A stretch of 64,000 nucleotides of DNA, taken from the NCBI GenBank assembly GCA_004799545.1, contig SSMU01000004.1, positions 1-64,000 of the forward strand, read 5' to 3'. Of this stretch, positions 18,802-27,332 are shown piece by piece. Within the stretch, counting starts at the first letter, position 1, and each line of letters starts with the position of its first letter. Source of the DNA: Phenylobacterium sp. (GTDB lineage: Bacteria; Pseudomonadota; Alphaproteobacteria; Caulobacterales; Caulobacteraceae). Position numbers and translations under genes: made by a program. The notes under the pieces are model-generated. The model was not told the origin of the DNA. It searched no databases and was given only the letters and a program-made list of their open reading frames with translations.

Positions 18802-19449
18802 TCAGGCGAGGCCGCAAGCCGCCAGGATCTCGGCCCTGAGCTCGGGGATGCCGGTCCCCTTCTCGGCGGAGGTGGCGATGACCCGCGGGAAGGCCGCGGC
18901 GCGACGGGCGATCTGGCTGAGCGTCTTGTCCATCACCGCCTGCACCTCCGCGCCCTTCAGCTTGTCGGCCTTGGTCAGCACGATCTGGTAGGAGACCGCC
19001 GCGATGTCGAGCGCCTCCAAGGCCTCGGTGTCCACCGCCTTCAAGCCGTGGCGGGCGTCGATCAGCAGATAGGCGCGCTTCAGGTTCGGCCGGCCGCGCA
19101 GGTAGTCGCGCCCAAGGTTCTGGAACTGGCGCGCCGCCCCGCGGCTGACCTTGGCGAAGCCGTAGCCCGGCAGGTCGACCAGCCGCACCTTCTCGTCGGC
19201 CAGGAAGAAGTTCACCTCGCGGGTGCGGCCCGGCGCGGTGGAGGCGCGCGCCAGGTGCAGGCGGCCGGTGACGGCGTTGATCAGCGAGGACTTGCCGACG
19301 TTGGAGCGGCCGGCGAAGGCCACCTCCGGCAGGTCGTCGGGCGGCAGGTCCTCCATCCGCACCGCGCCCATCATGAAGCGAACCTCGTGGGCGAAGAACA
19401 CCCGCGCCGCCTCCAGCGCCTCGGCGTCGAAGGCCTCGGTCCCGCTCAC
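18802..19449 (-). CDS. engB: ribosome biogenesis GTPase EngB (YsxC/YihA)
   Basis: A 215-aa TRAFAC GTPase needed for late large-subunit assembly in other bacteria. G1 is GRSNVGKSS, the G2 region is [14 protein letters not shown]3 is DLPGYGFA, G4 is TKADK and G5 is TSAEKG. The start is GTG 19449, overlapping the yidC stop by 4 nt (gtga); an upstream frame exists but only shadows yidC. This order after yidC is typical of alphaproteobacteria. Confidence 0.94.
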   Translation of the reverse strand: MSGTEAFDAEALEAARVFFAHEVRFMMGAVRMEDLPPDDLPEVAFAGRSNVGKSSLINAVTGRLHLARASTAPGRTREVNFFLADEKVRLVDLPGYGFAKVSRGAARQFQNLGRDYLRGRPNLKRAYLLIDARHGLKAVDTEALEALDIAAVSYQIVLTKADKLKGAEVQAVMDKTLSQIARRAAAFPRVIATSAEKGTGIPELRAEILAACGLA

Positions 19450-21248
19450 ACCTTGGCCTGGGCGCGGCCGGTCAGGGCTCGCGCGATCCGGTCGATCGGA
19501 TTGTCCACCTTGAACCGGCGCATGATCACGTACTGCTGCAGGATCGCCAGCATGTTGGACCAGGTCCAGTAGATCAGCAGGCCCACGGCGAAGGGGGCCA
19601 TGATGAAGGTGAACACGATCGGCATGAACTGGAAGATGCGCTGCTGGGCCGGATCGGGGGCCGGCGGGTTCATCGCCGTCGAGAGCCACATGGAGACCCC
19701 GTAGATCAGCGGCATGACGCCGATGTGCAGGGTGGTGTCGAGGATGCCGCCCACCAGCGGCACGTGCGCCGGGTTCCAGGGGATCAGGCCGAACAGGTTC
19801 CAGACCGTGGTCGGGTCGCGCGCCGACAGGTCATGGATCCAGCCCAGGAACGAGGCCTGGCGCATCTCGATGGTGACGGTCAGCACCTTGTAGAGCGAAT
19901 AGAACACCGGGATCTGGAACAGGATGGGCAGGCAGCCGGCCAGCGGGTTGACCTTCTCGCGGCCATAGAGCGCCAGCATCTCCTGCTGCTGCTTGGTCGG
20001 GTCGTCCTTGTATTTCTTACGCAATTCCTCGACGAGCGGTTGGACCTTCTTCATCTTGGTCATCGACTCGTAGGACTTGTTGGCCAGCGGGAAGAACACC
20101 GCCCGCACCACCACCGTCAGCACCAGGATGGCCACGCCGAAGGTGCCCACGTGCTGGTAGATGAACTCCATCAGGGTGAAGAGCGGCCGGGTCAGCCAGA
20201 AGAAGTAGCGGCCCCAGTCGACGGCGTCGTCGAAGCGAGGGATGCCGAGCCGGGCCTCGTAGTCGCGCAGCAGCGGCACCACCTTGGCGCCAGCGAAGAA
20301 GCGGGTGGTCTCGCTGGTCTGGGCGCCCGGCGAGAGCTGGCGCGGCTGGCCGACCACATTGGCGGCGTAGACGTCGAGGCCGGCCGAATTCTCGTGGCCG
20401 AACTGGCCGGTGACCCGTTCGCCCTGGCCGGGGATCAGCGCCGCCAGAAAGTATTTGTCGGTGATGCCCAGCCAGCCGCCCTTGGACGGCAGGTCCGGGC
20501 CGCCGCCCTTCTTGGTCAGGTCCTTGAAGTTGATCAGGGTCAGGATGGTCTTGTCGCCGACCGTCACGCCCACCGCGCCCTCATGGACGATCGAGGAGTT
20601 GGCCGGATGCTCCGGCAGGCCCTGGCGCTGGATCGAGGCGTAGGGGGCCAGCGTCACCGGCGCGGCGCCGGCGTTCGCCGCCGTGTCGGTGACCGTGAAC
20701 ATGAACTTGTCGTCGACGTCGATGCGCCGGGTGAAGGTCAGGCCCGCGCCGTTGTTGTAGCTCAGCACGATCGGCTGGCCGGGGGCCAGCGTCGTCCCCT
20801 GGGTGAGCGTCCAGGGGGTGTTGTAGGTGGGCAGGCCCGCCACGTTCTGGCCGGTCCAGCCGAAGTCGGCGAACGAGGCGTGCGGCGTGCCTTCGGGCCG
20901 CAGCAGCTCGACCGGCGGGGAGTTCTTCTCGACGCTCTCGCGGTACTGCGTCAGGAACAGGTCGTCGATGCGGCCGCCACGCAGGGCCACCGAGCCCTTC
21001 AGCGAGGGTGTGGCGATCGGCACCCGGGGGCTGGCGGCCAGCACGGCCTGGCGGGTCGCCGCCGGCACGTGCACGGCCCCGCCGGGCGGGCTCGCCGCGA
21101 CACCCGCGGCCTGGGCGATGGCCGCCTGGTGCGCCGCCTCGATCTGCCGGTGTTTCGCCGCCGGCTGCAGGACGAAGAAGTTGTAGACGACGAAAAGCGC
21201 CAGGGCGCAGACGAGGAAGATGACCGTGTTGCGGGATTCGTCTTGCAT
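19446..21248 (-). CDS. yidC: membrane protein insertase YidC
   Basis: It inserts and folds inner-membrane proteins, alone or with SecYEG. ATG 21248 ([13 protein letters not shown]) gives 600 aa; a TTG start six codons earlier is possible but begins inside the rnpA stop. The N-terminal signal-anchor helix (8-26) is followed by a large periplasmic beta domain (about 60-335). The conserved five-helix core (about 360-580) contains [16 protein letters not shown] and the coiled cytoplasmic [19 protein letters not shown]. It is co-located with rnpA, engB and ffs, all linked to membrane or ribosome biogenesis. Confidence 0.95.
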   Translation of the reverse strand: MQDESRNTVIFLVCALALFVVYNFFVLQPAAKHRQIEAAHQAAIAQAAGVAASPPGGAVHVPAATRQAVLAASPRVPIATPSLKGSVALRGGRIDDLFLTQYRESVEKNSPPVELLRPEGTPHASFADFGWTGQNVAGLPTYNTPWTLTQGTTLAPGQPIVLSYNNGAGLTFTRRIDVDDKFMFTVTDTAANAGAAPVTLAPYASIQRQGLPEHPANSSIVHEGAVGVTVGDKTILTLINFKDLTKKGGGPDLPSKGGWLGITDKYFLAALIPGQGERVTGQFGHENSAGLDVYAANVVGQPRQLSPGAQTSETTRFFAGAKVVPLLRDYEARLGIPRFDDAVDWGRYFFWLTRPLFTLMEFIYQHVGTFGVAILVLTVVVRAVFFPLANKSYESMTKMKKVQPLVEELRKKYKDDPTKQQQEMLALYGREKVNPLAGCLPILFQIPVFYSLYKVLTVTIEMRQASFLGWIHDLSARDPTTVWNLFGLIPWNPAHVPLVGGILDTTLHIGVMPLIYGVSMWLSTAMNPPAPDPAQQRIFQFMPIVFTFIMAPFAVGLLIYWTWSNMLAILQQYVIMRRFKVDNPIDRIARALTGRAQAKV

Positions 21249-21262
21249 CGGCGGGCGGACGC

Positions 21263-21664
21263 TCAATTGTCTGTCGGAGGGAGGGGGGCGGCCGGTCTAA
21301 GTTCAGGCGCCCTGTCACGGTCGGCGGCGAGCCTTATCAGCGCGCTTTTCACATCGTCAAGCAGGCGGTCCCAGGGGCGCGTCGTCACGCCCCCCCGGGC
21401 GATGAACACATAGTCGAACCCCGGATGGGCCAGATCGGGCAGCAGCAGGCGCGCGGCTTCGCGCATCCGCCGTTTGGCGCGGTTGCGCACCACCGAGCCG
21501 CCGACCCGCTTGGTGGCGGTGAAGCCGGCCCGCACCAGAGGCGCCTCATCGCGGGGCCGCGCCTGCACCACCACGGCGCCGCGGGCGCAGGAGGGGCCTT
21601 GCGCGCAGGCCAGGAAGTCGGCGCGTTTCTTCAAGCGTTCGATGGCGAAGGCGGCGTCGGCCAT
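21263..21664 (-). CDS. rnpA: ribonuclease P protein component
   Basis: Protein subunit that binds the 5' leader of pre-tRNA with RNase P RNA. The 133-aa product has the family N-terminus (RLKKRADF), the signature [13 protein letters not shown] at about 61-73 and the DYVFIARGG segment. It starts at ATG 21664, 28 nt after rpmH, with yidC 14 nt downstream. A Pro-rich C-terminal tail of about 20 residues exceeds the E. coli protein. Confidence 0.94.
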   Translation of the reverse strand: MADAAFAIERLKKRADFLACAQGPSCARGAVVVQARPRDEAPLVRAGFTATKRVGGSVVRNRAKRRMREAARLLLPDLAHPGFDYVFIARGGVTTRPWDRLLDDVKSALIRLAADRDRAPELRPAAPLPPTDN

Positions 21665-21692
21665 GCCGACACCATATAGGAAGCCCTAGCGA

Positions 21693-21827
21693 TTAGGCGC
21701 TCAGGCGCTTGCGGCCCTTGGCCCGGCGGCGCGCGAGCACCTTCTGGCCATTCTTGGTGGACATGCGCAGGCGGAAGCCGTGACGGCGCGCACGCACAAG
21801 GCGAGACGGCTGAAAGGTGCGCTTCAC
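21693..21827 (-). CDS. rpmH: 50S ribosomal protein L34
   Basis: A 44-aa very basic protein ([18 protein letters not shown] at the start, [13 protein letters not shown] at the end), matching L34 along its length. The start is GTG at 21827. A longer frame to 21890 is spurious because L34 always begins at this residue. It heads the rpmH-rnpA-yidC-engB group. The 90 nt upstream, before the small membrane protein, should hold its promoter. Confidence 0.95.
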   Translation of the reverse strand: MKRTFQPSRLVRARRHGFRLRMSTKNGQKVLARRRAKGRKRLSA

Positions 21828-21917
21828 GGGACTAGGCTCCGGGTCGAAAATCGAGCGGCGGTGGATAGGGGAATGGCGCGCGGGTGTCAACCACCGGCGA
21901 GGGGCGCCGCCTGCGCC

Positions 21918-22145
21918 CTAACGCCCGCGAAGGGTGTCGACCCCCACCCAGGCGAAGAGCGCGGCGCAGACCAGGACGCCCAGGACGACCAGCGGGAACA
22001 TCACCGGACTCTCGTCACGCCGGACCCATCCGCTTGAGACCCCGCGGAAGTGTACCTTGCCGTTGCGCACGCACCAGACCGCGTAGCCGACGATCGTGCC
22101 CGCGACGAGCAGGAAGAAGATCCCGTTGTCGATGCGGACGGACAC
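21918..22145 (-). CDS. small two-helix membrane protein
   Basis: A 75-aa protein starting with GTG at 22145, 11 nt after the map stop. Two hydrophobic helices, about 8-25 (IFFLLVAGTIVGYAVWCV) and 48-68 (MFPLVVLGVLVCAALFAWV), flank a basic loop rich in Arg and Lys. I recognise no family. Tight spacing to map and a clean two-helix pattern argue that it is real. Its role is unknown. Confidence 0.65.
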   Translation of the reverse strand: MSVRIDNGIFFLLVAGTIVGYAVWCVRNGKVHFRGVSSGWVRRDESPVMFPLVVLGVLVCAALFAWVGVDTLRGR

Positions 22146-22156
22146 CGAGCGCGCGC

Positions 22157-22906
22157 CTAGTCCGCTAGAGTCACCACCACCGGGCCGCGGCGGGTGGCGA
22201 CCAGGGTGTGCTCGTACTGGACGGTGGGCTGGCCGCCGGGCGGACGCAGCGTCCAGCCGTCCCCGGTCTCCTCGACCCAGTCCGCGCCCAGGGACAGGAA
22301 GGGCTCGATGGTGAACACCAGGCCCTCGGTGATCCGCCGCTGGTCCTTGGGCTCGTGCCAGGTGGCGATCTCGGTGGGCTCCTCGTGCAGGGCCGAGCCC
22401 ACGCCGTGGCTCGCGAGGTTCCTGACCAGGCTGTAGCCGTTCTTCCTGGCGAACCCCTCGATCGCGGCGCCGATGTCGCCCAGCCGGCCGCCGGCCTTCA
22501 CCGTCCGGATGCCGGTCCAGAGCGCGCGGCGGCCATCGCGGCAGAGCCGCTCGATCCTCGGCGCGACCGGCGGCACGGCGAAGCTCGCCCCGGTGTCGGC
22601 GAACACCCCGTCCACCTCGGCCGAGACATCGATGTTCACCAGGTCGCCGGCCGCGATCCGTCGGTCGTCGGGAATGCCGTGCGCCACGTCCGGACCGATC
22701 GAGATGCAGGTCGCGCCGGGGAAGTCATAGGTGATCTCCGGCGCCGAGCGGGCGCCGTCGCGCTCCAGGAGCTTGCGGCCCAACGCGTCCAGCTCGCGGG
22801 TGGTGATCCCCGGCTCCAGGGCCGCGCCCATGGCGGCCAGGGTCCGGGCGACGATGCGGCCGGCGGCCTTCAGCTTCTCGAGGTCCTCTTCCTTGCCGAT
22901 GGTCAT
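22157..22906 (-). CDS. map: type I methionine aminopeptidase
   Basis: It removes N-terminal Met from nascent proteins after deformylation. The 249-aa product has all metal and catalytic residues in order: His in DVAHGIPD, Asp in NIDVSAEVDG, Asp in FADTGASF, SHGVGSALHEEP, Glu in TIEPF and Glu in QYEHT. It starts at ATG 22906, 7 nt after the quinone oxidoreductase stop. It may therefore be transcribed from the tetR-esterase-reductase unit, an unusual setting for a housekeeping gene. Confidence 0.95.
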   Translation of the reverse strand: MTIGKEEDLEKLKAAGRIVARTLAAMGAALEPGITTRELDALGRKLLERDGARSAPEITYDFPGATCISIGPDVAHGIPDDRRIAAGDLVNIDVSAEVDGVFADTGASFAVPPVAPRIERLCRDGRRALWTGIRTVKAGGRLGDIGAAIEGFARKNGYSLVRNLASHGVGSALHEEPTEIATWHEPKDQRRITEGLVFTIEPFLSLGADWVEETGDGWTLRPPGGQPTVQYEHTLVATRRGPVVVTLAD

Positions 22907-22913
22907 GGTCGTC

Positions 22914-23894
22914 TCACAGGTCCGGCCGGATGATCGTCTTGCCGACCACCTTGCGCTCGGCCAGGGTATCGAAGGCGGCGCGCCAGTCGTCGAGGGCGAA
23001 TTCGCGGTCGACGCGGGGCTTCACCCGGCCCTCCTCGGCCAGCTTCCAGATGGCGGCGTGGTTCTCGCGGCCCTTCTCGGGGAACCGGCGGCCGTATTCG
23101 CCGGCGCGCACCCCGATCACCGAGAAGCCCTTGATCAGGGCGATGTTCACCGGCAGCACCGGCAGCCGGCCCGAGGTGAAGCCGATGGACAGGATGCGGC
23201 CGCCGAAGGCGATGCAGCGCAGGCTCTCGTCGAACACGTCGCCGCCCACCGGGTCATAGATCACGTCGGCGCCGCGCCCGCCGGTCAGCTCCTTCACCCG
23301 CTCGCGGAAGCCGCGGGTGACGTTGACGACAGCGTCCGGCGCATACTCCTGCTCGATCACCGCCAGCTTGTCGTCGGAGGCGGAGGCGGCGATCACCTTG
23401 GCGCCCAGCAGGCGGGCGAGGTCGACGGCGGCCAGGCCCACGCCCCCCGCCGCCCCGTGCACCAGCACCCAGTCGCCGGGCTCCGTCCGGCCGCAGCGTA
23501 CCAGGCCGACATAGGCGGTGAGATAGGCCACCGGATAGCCGGCCGCCTCGGAGAAGCTCATGGCCTCAGGCTTGCGGTGCAGCCCCGCCGCCGGCAGCAC
23601 GACATATTCCGCGAAGCCGCCGCGGCCGCCGCCGGCCACCGGATCGCCCACCTTCAGCCCGGTGACGTCCGGCCCCACGGCGTCCACTTCGCCCGCAAGC
23701 TCCATGCCGGGGGTGAAGGGCAGGGCCGGCTTGTGCTGGTGCTCGCCACGGGTCTGCATCAGGTCGGGGAAGTTCACCGCCGCGGCGCGGACCTTGATCC
23801 GCACCTCGCCGGGACCCGGCTCAGGCGTCGCGATCTCCTTGACCACGCAGCCGGCGTAGTCGGCGGCGAGCTCTTCGACGACCAGGGCCCGCAT
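22914..23894 (-). CDS. NADPH:quinone oxidoreductase-like (zinc-less MDR family)
   Basis: A 326-aa medium-chain dehydrogenase/reductase. The GroES-like domain (1-125) has VNFPDLMQTRGEHQ and PGMELAGEV, and lacks the Cys/His ligands of catalytic zinc. The Rossmann domain has the nucleotide motif HGAAGGVGLAAVDLARLLGA near 150. The start is ATG 23894, overlapping the esterase stop by one base (tgatg). The pair with an HSL-type esterase under a TetR gene suggests reduction of an enone or acyl substrate. That role is inferred from context only. Confidence 0.88.
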   Translation of the reverse strand: MRALVVEELAADYAGCVVKEIATPEPGPGEVRIKVRAAAVNFPDLMQTRGEHQHKPALPFTPGMELAGEVDAVGPDVTGLKVGDPVAGGGRGGFAEYVVLPAAGLHRKPEAMSFSEAAGYPVAYLTAYVGLVRCGRTEPGDWVLVHGAAGGVGLAAVDLARLLGAKVIAASASDDKLAVIEQEYAPDAVVNVTRGFRERVKELTGGRGADVIYDPVGGDVFDESLRCIAFGGRILSIGFTSGRLPVLPVNIALIKGFSVIGVRAGEYGRRFPEKGRENHAAIWKLAEEGRVKPRVDREFALDDWRAAFDTLAERKVVGKTIIRPDL

Positions 23895-24940
23895 CAGGCG
23901 ATGCGGCCTTCGAAGCCCTCGCGGACCAGGCCCGCCACCTCGCGGCAGGCGACGTCGGCGCAGGGCACCGCGCCGGTGAAGGCCACGAAGCCGTGCGACA
24001 GGCCGTCGTAGCAGCGGTAGGCCACCGGCACGCCGGCCGCCTTCAGCTTGCGAGCGTAGGCCTCGCCCTGGTCGACCAGGGGGTCGAAGCCCGCCGTGAC
24101 GACCACCGCCGGGGCGAGCCCCGCCAGCTCCTGTTCGGCCAGCGGCGACAGCCGCGGATCGGCGGGATCGTCCTGCGGCCCCATGTAGTGGTCGACGAAC
24201 CAGTCCATCATCGTCCGGGTCAGCGGATAGGCGTCGGCGTAGGTGGTCATCGACGCGCTCTGGCAGGCCACGTCGACGCACGGATAGAGCAGCAGTTGCA
24301 GCGCCGGCTGCGGCTCGCCCTTGCGCTTCATCTCCTGGCAGACGATCGCCGCGAAGCCGCCGCCCATGGAATCGCCGCCGATCGCCGCCCGGCCCTCCGG
24401 CGCGCCGAACTCCCCGGCATGGTCGCGCGCCCAGCGATAGGCGGCCAGCACGTCCTCCAGCCCGGCCGGGAAGCGGTGTTCGGGCGCCAGGCGGTAGTCG
24501 ACGGAGATCACCGGCCCGCGCGCGCACCTGGCCAGGATGGTGCAGAAGACGTGGCTGGTCTCCAGGTCGCCGATCACGCCCCCGCCCATGTGCGCCCAGA
24601 CCATCAGCGGCGCGGCGGCGTCCTGGGTTTCGGGCCGGTAGGCGCGGGCCAGGATCGGCCCATCCGGCCCGTCGATCGACAGCGACTCGACGCGGACGCC
24701 CGGCTCCGGCTCGCCGGCCACCAGGGCCAGGCCCGCGGCGCTCGCCTGGCGGGCAGCCTCCGGCGACAGGCTGGGCATCGGCGGCAGGCCGCGCGCCTGG
24801 GCGGCCAGGAACTGGATGCGCGGATCGAGCGTGCGGCCGCCCTGGTAGACCACGCCGCCGCCCGCCATCAGCCGCAGCAGCGGGGTCGGCAGGCTGAGCA
24901 GGGTGTGGGCGATGAACCTCTGCGTCTGGGCGCTGGGCAT
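23894..24940 (-). CDS. alpha/beta hydrolase, HSL/GDXG esterase-like
   Basis: A 348-aa esterase-like protein starting at ATG 24940. The oxyanion motif reads AHMGGGVIGDLETS, so the usual HGGG is HMGGG with Met in place of the first Gly. The nucleophile elbow is GGDSMGGGFA, the acid is in GFDPLVDQG and the base in DGLSHGF. It overlaps the tetR stop and the reductase start by one base each, so the three are translationally coupled. It is probably an acyl-ester hydrolase regulated by the TetR protein. Confidence 0.88.
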   Translation of the reverse strand: MPSAQTQRFIAHTLLSLPTPLLRLMAGGGVVYQGGRTLDPRIQFLAAQARGLPPMPSLSPEAARQASAAGLALVAGEPEPGVRVESLSIDGPDGPILARAYRPETQDAAAPLMVWAHMGGGVIGDLETSHVFCTILARCARGPVISVDYRLAPEHRFPAGLEDVLAAYRWARDHAGEFGAPEGRAAIGGDSMGGGFAAIVCQEMKRKGEPQPALQLLLYPCVDVACQSASMTTYADAYPLTRTMMDWFVDHYMGPQDDPADPRLSPLAEQELAGLAPAVVVTAGFDPLVDQGEAYARKLKAAGVPVAYRCYDGLSHGFVAFTGAVPCADVACREVAGLVREGFEGRIA

Positions 24941-25569
24941 CAGTCTGGGGCTTTCGGCAGGCCCTTGAGGCCGTTCAGGATCATGGCGGTGGCGAACTCC
25001 GCGGCGCCGCGCACGTCCACCGGCCGGCGTTCCAGCATCTTGTCGCCGACCTCGCGGGCCACGGCGATGCAAGCGGCGGCCATGTAGACCGGATCGGAGA
25101 CCGGGCCCTGGCGGCCGGCGATCGCCTGCTCGATGGCGTCGCGCACCTCGGCGAACACCGCCGCCGTCTCCGGCGTCTCGCCCTGGATGTGCACATGCGG
25201 CTCGTCCGGCGGCCGCCGGGCCGTCCAGTTGCGGTGCTCGTCGGCGATGAACTCGAAATAGGCTTCAAGCGCCCGGCGCACGAAGATCTCGAAGTCGCCG
25301 GCCGACTGTGCCCGGATGGCCTTCAGGATCGGGCCGAACCGGCGCGCCCCGTCGTCGGCGAGGGCGGCGAACACCTCCTCCTTGGAGCGGTAGTAGTTGT
25401 AGAAGGTGCCGGCCGCGAGGCCGGTGCGGCGGATGATGTCGCGCACCGTGGCGGTCTCGTAGCCCAGCTCGCCGAACACCTCGCGCGCCGCGTCCAGGAT
25501 CGCCTGGCGGTTCTGCACCTTGGTCTGCTCGCGCTTGCCGACTGTCGGGAGATAGGCGACCTGGGACAT
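24940..25569 (-). CDS. TetR/AcrR family transcriptional regulator
   Basis: A 209-aa repressor-type protein starting at ATG 25569. The N-terminal HTH (about 16-62) reads RQAILDAAREVFGELGYE, then TVRDIIRRTGLAAGTFYNYY, a classic TetR recognition helix. The C-terminal ligand domain is all-helical and poorly conserved. It is the first gene of the tetR-esterase-reductase unit. A perfect TGACG-CC-CGTCA inverted repeat 26 nt upstream of its start is a candidate autoregulatory operator. Confidence 0.92.
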   Translation of the reverse strand: MSQVAYLPTVGKREQTKVQNRQAILDAAREVFGELGYETATVRDIIRRTGLAAGTFYNYYRSKEEVFAALADDGARRFGPILKAIRAQSAGDFEIFVRRALEAYFEFIADEHRNWTARRPPDEPHVHIQGETPETAAVFAEVRDAIEQAIAGRQGPVSDPVYMAAACIAVAREVGDKMLERRPVDVRGAAEFATAMILNGLKGLPKAPD

Positions 25570-25594
25570 GCGGCTCCACGCGGGACTCAAAAAG

Positions 25595-25606
25595 TGACGC
25601 CCGTCA
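25595..25606. promoter_or_regulatory. candidate operator of the TetR-family regulator
   Basis: Bases 25595-25606 read tgacgcccgtca, a perfect 5-bp inverted repeat with a 2-bp centre. The flanks extend the symmetry to 16 bp with one mismatch. It lies 26-37 nt upstream of the tetR ATG, where an autorepressor would bind. A related TGACG-N7-CGTCA pair occurs at 26623-26639 upstream of the SDR gene. Assignment to this regulator is inference. Confidence 0.45.
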
Positions 25607-25672
25607 TTCTAAGCCCGCGCGCGGCTGACGCAAAGGGCAACCTGCCTTTTCCGCGGTACGCGCGGAGGGACG

Positions 25673-26578
25673 TCACACCGTCCGCTGCGCCCGGTCCTTT
25701 TCGTTGGCGGCGCGGATCGAGTTGCGGGCCTCTTCCCACTCGGCGTCGCCCCAGGAGGCCAGCCGCGAATAGCCGCCGCCGCCCTGCAGGTGCGAGCCGC
25801 CGTCGATGGCGATGGTCTGGCCGTTGACGTAGGCCGAGCCGGGATCGAGCAGGTAGACCGCCAGGTTGGCCAACTCGCGCATCTCGCCGGTGCGCCCCAG
25901 GGGGATGGTCGGGTCGGCCTTCTCCCGCTCGGTCGAGCCGCCGGGGTTGAGCCGCGCCCAGGCGCCCTCAGTGGGGAAGGGGCCGGGCGCAATGGCGTTC
26001 AGCCGCACCCCGCGGTTGCCCCATTCCACCGCCAGCGACTGGGTCATCACGTTGAGGCCCGCCTTGGACATCGCCGAGGGCACGGTGAACGGCCCGCCGT
26101 GCCAGACCCAGGTGGTCAGGATCGAGACCACCGAGCCGTGCTGGCCGGCCTCCAGCCAGCGCTTGCCGCAGTCCAGGGTCACGAAGAACGAGCCGCGGAA
26201 CACGATGTTGGCGATGGCGTCGAAGCCGCGGGGGGAGAGGTCCTCGGTGCGGCTGATGAAGTTGCCGGCGGCGTTGTTGACCAGGCCGGTCAGGGGGCCG
26301 CCGGCCCAGACCTGGTCCATGGCGTCGTGGATCGCCTCCGGCACGCGGATGTCGCAGGCCATGCCCACTACCTTGCCGCCGTGGGCGTCCATCAGCTCCT
26401 TGGCCGTGTCCTCCACCACCCCGCCGCGCCGGCCCCAGATGTAGACCTCGGCGCCCAGCATCAGGCAGGCCTCGGCCATCACCTTTCCCAGCCCCGTGCC
26501 GCCGCCGGTGATCAGGATGCGCTGGCCCTTCATCAGGCCCTCGCGGAACATCAGGTCGCTCATCGCCAGCTCGGCCAT
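25673..26578 (-). CDS. SDR oxidoreductase, 2,4-dienoyl-CoA reductase-like
   Basis: A 301-aa short-chain dehydrogenase starting at ATG 26578 behind aaggagg. The NADP motif TGGGTGLG lies at 24-31 and NNAAGNF at 101-107. Where classical SDRs have Tyr-x3-Lys this protein has S168-x3-K172 (PSAMSKAG). The following AVEWGNRGVRLNAIAPGP and PTEGAWARL match the 2,4-dienoyl-CoA reductase (DECR) type, which also lacks the Tyr. A role in unsaturated fatty acyl-CoA oxidation is therefore likely. It lies upstream of tetR on the same strand. Confidence 0.88.
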   Translation of the reverse strand: MAELAMSDLMFREGLMKGQRILITGGGTGLGKVMAEACLMLGAEVYIWGRRGGVVEDTAKELMDAHGGKVVGMACDIRVPEAIHDAMDQVWAGGPLTGLVNNAAGNFISRTEDLSPRGFDAIANIVFRGSFFVTLDCGKRWLEAGQHGSVVSILTTWVWHGGPFTVPSAMSKAGLNVMTQSLAVEWGNRGVRLNAIAPGPFPTEGAWARLNPGGSTEREKADPTIPLGRTGEMRELANLAVYLLDPGSAYVNGQTIAIDGGSHLQGGGGYSRLASWGDAEWEEARNSIRAANEKDRAQRTV

Positions 26579-26719
26579 CGGACGTCCTCCTTGGTCTTCT
26601 TGTCCGGCCCATCCCGCGGCCGTGACGCAGGGGACGTCAAGGGCCGTGGCCCCGCGGGCGGCCATGCTATAGGGCGGCCGCGCCATCCCTATTCGTGAGC
26701 CCCAATTCATGAGTCCGAC

Positions 26720-27307
26720 ATGGACCTGCTCCTGATCCGCCACGGCCTGCCGGTGCGCAGCGCCGAGACCGCCGATCCGCCGTTGTCCGCCGAAGGCCAC
26801 GAGCAGGCCCGTCGCGTGGCGCGCTGGCTGGCCGGGGAGGGGATCGGGGCGGTGGTCTCAAGCCCGATGGTCCGCGCCGTCGAGACCGCCCAACCGTTCG
26901 CCGCGGCGACCGGCCTCGAGATCCGGCTGCATCCGGGCGTCGTCGAGTTCGACCGCGACTCCGGGTCCTACGTGCCGCTGGAGGTGCTGAAGCGCGAGGA
27001 CTACGCGGCCTGGCAGGCCTTTGTCGCCGGCGGCGTCGGCGCCGACATCGCAGCGTTCCAGGCGATGGTTGTGGCCGCCCTGGAGGCGGTCATCGCCGAC
27101 AACCCCGGCGGCCGGGCGGCGGTGTTCTGCCACGGCGGGGTGATCAACGTCTGGACCGCCCATGTGCTGGGCATGGCGCCGCGGCTATTCTTCGAGCCGG
27201 GCTACGCCAGCGTGCACCGCTACCTCTGCGCCCGCTCCGGCCAGCGCAACGTCGTGGCCCTCAACGAGAGGGCGCACCTGCGGGACGACTGGCCGGCGGC
27301 GGTCTGA
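26720..27307 (+). CDS. histidine phosphatase family protein
   Basis: A 195-aa phosphoglycerate-mutase-like phosphatase. The phosphohistidine motif is LIRHGLPV near residue 5. Arg in SSPMVRAVETAQP and the acid Glu in VVEFDRDSG follow, and the second His is in FCHGGVINVW. It is not a full-size dPGM. It is probably a small-molecule or protein phosphatase of the SixA/CobC-like spread. It is divergent from the SDR gene (141 nt between starts) and convergent with the response-regulator gene. Confidence 0.9.
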   Translation: MDLLLIRHGLPVRSAETADPPLSAEGHEQARRVARWLAGEGIGAVVSSPMVRAVETAQPFAAATGLEIRLHPGVVEFDRDSGSYVPLEVLKREDYAAWQAFVAGGVGADIAAFQAMVVAALEAVIADNPGGRAAVFCHGGVINVWTAHVLGMAPRLFFEPGYASVHRYLCARSGQRNVVALNERAHLRDDWPAAV

Positions 27308-27332
27308 GCCTCCGGGCGGCGGATACGCCCGA

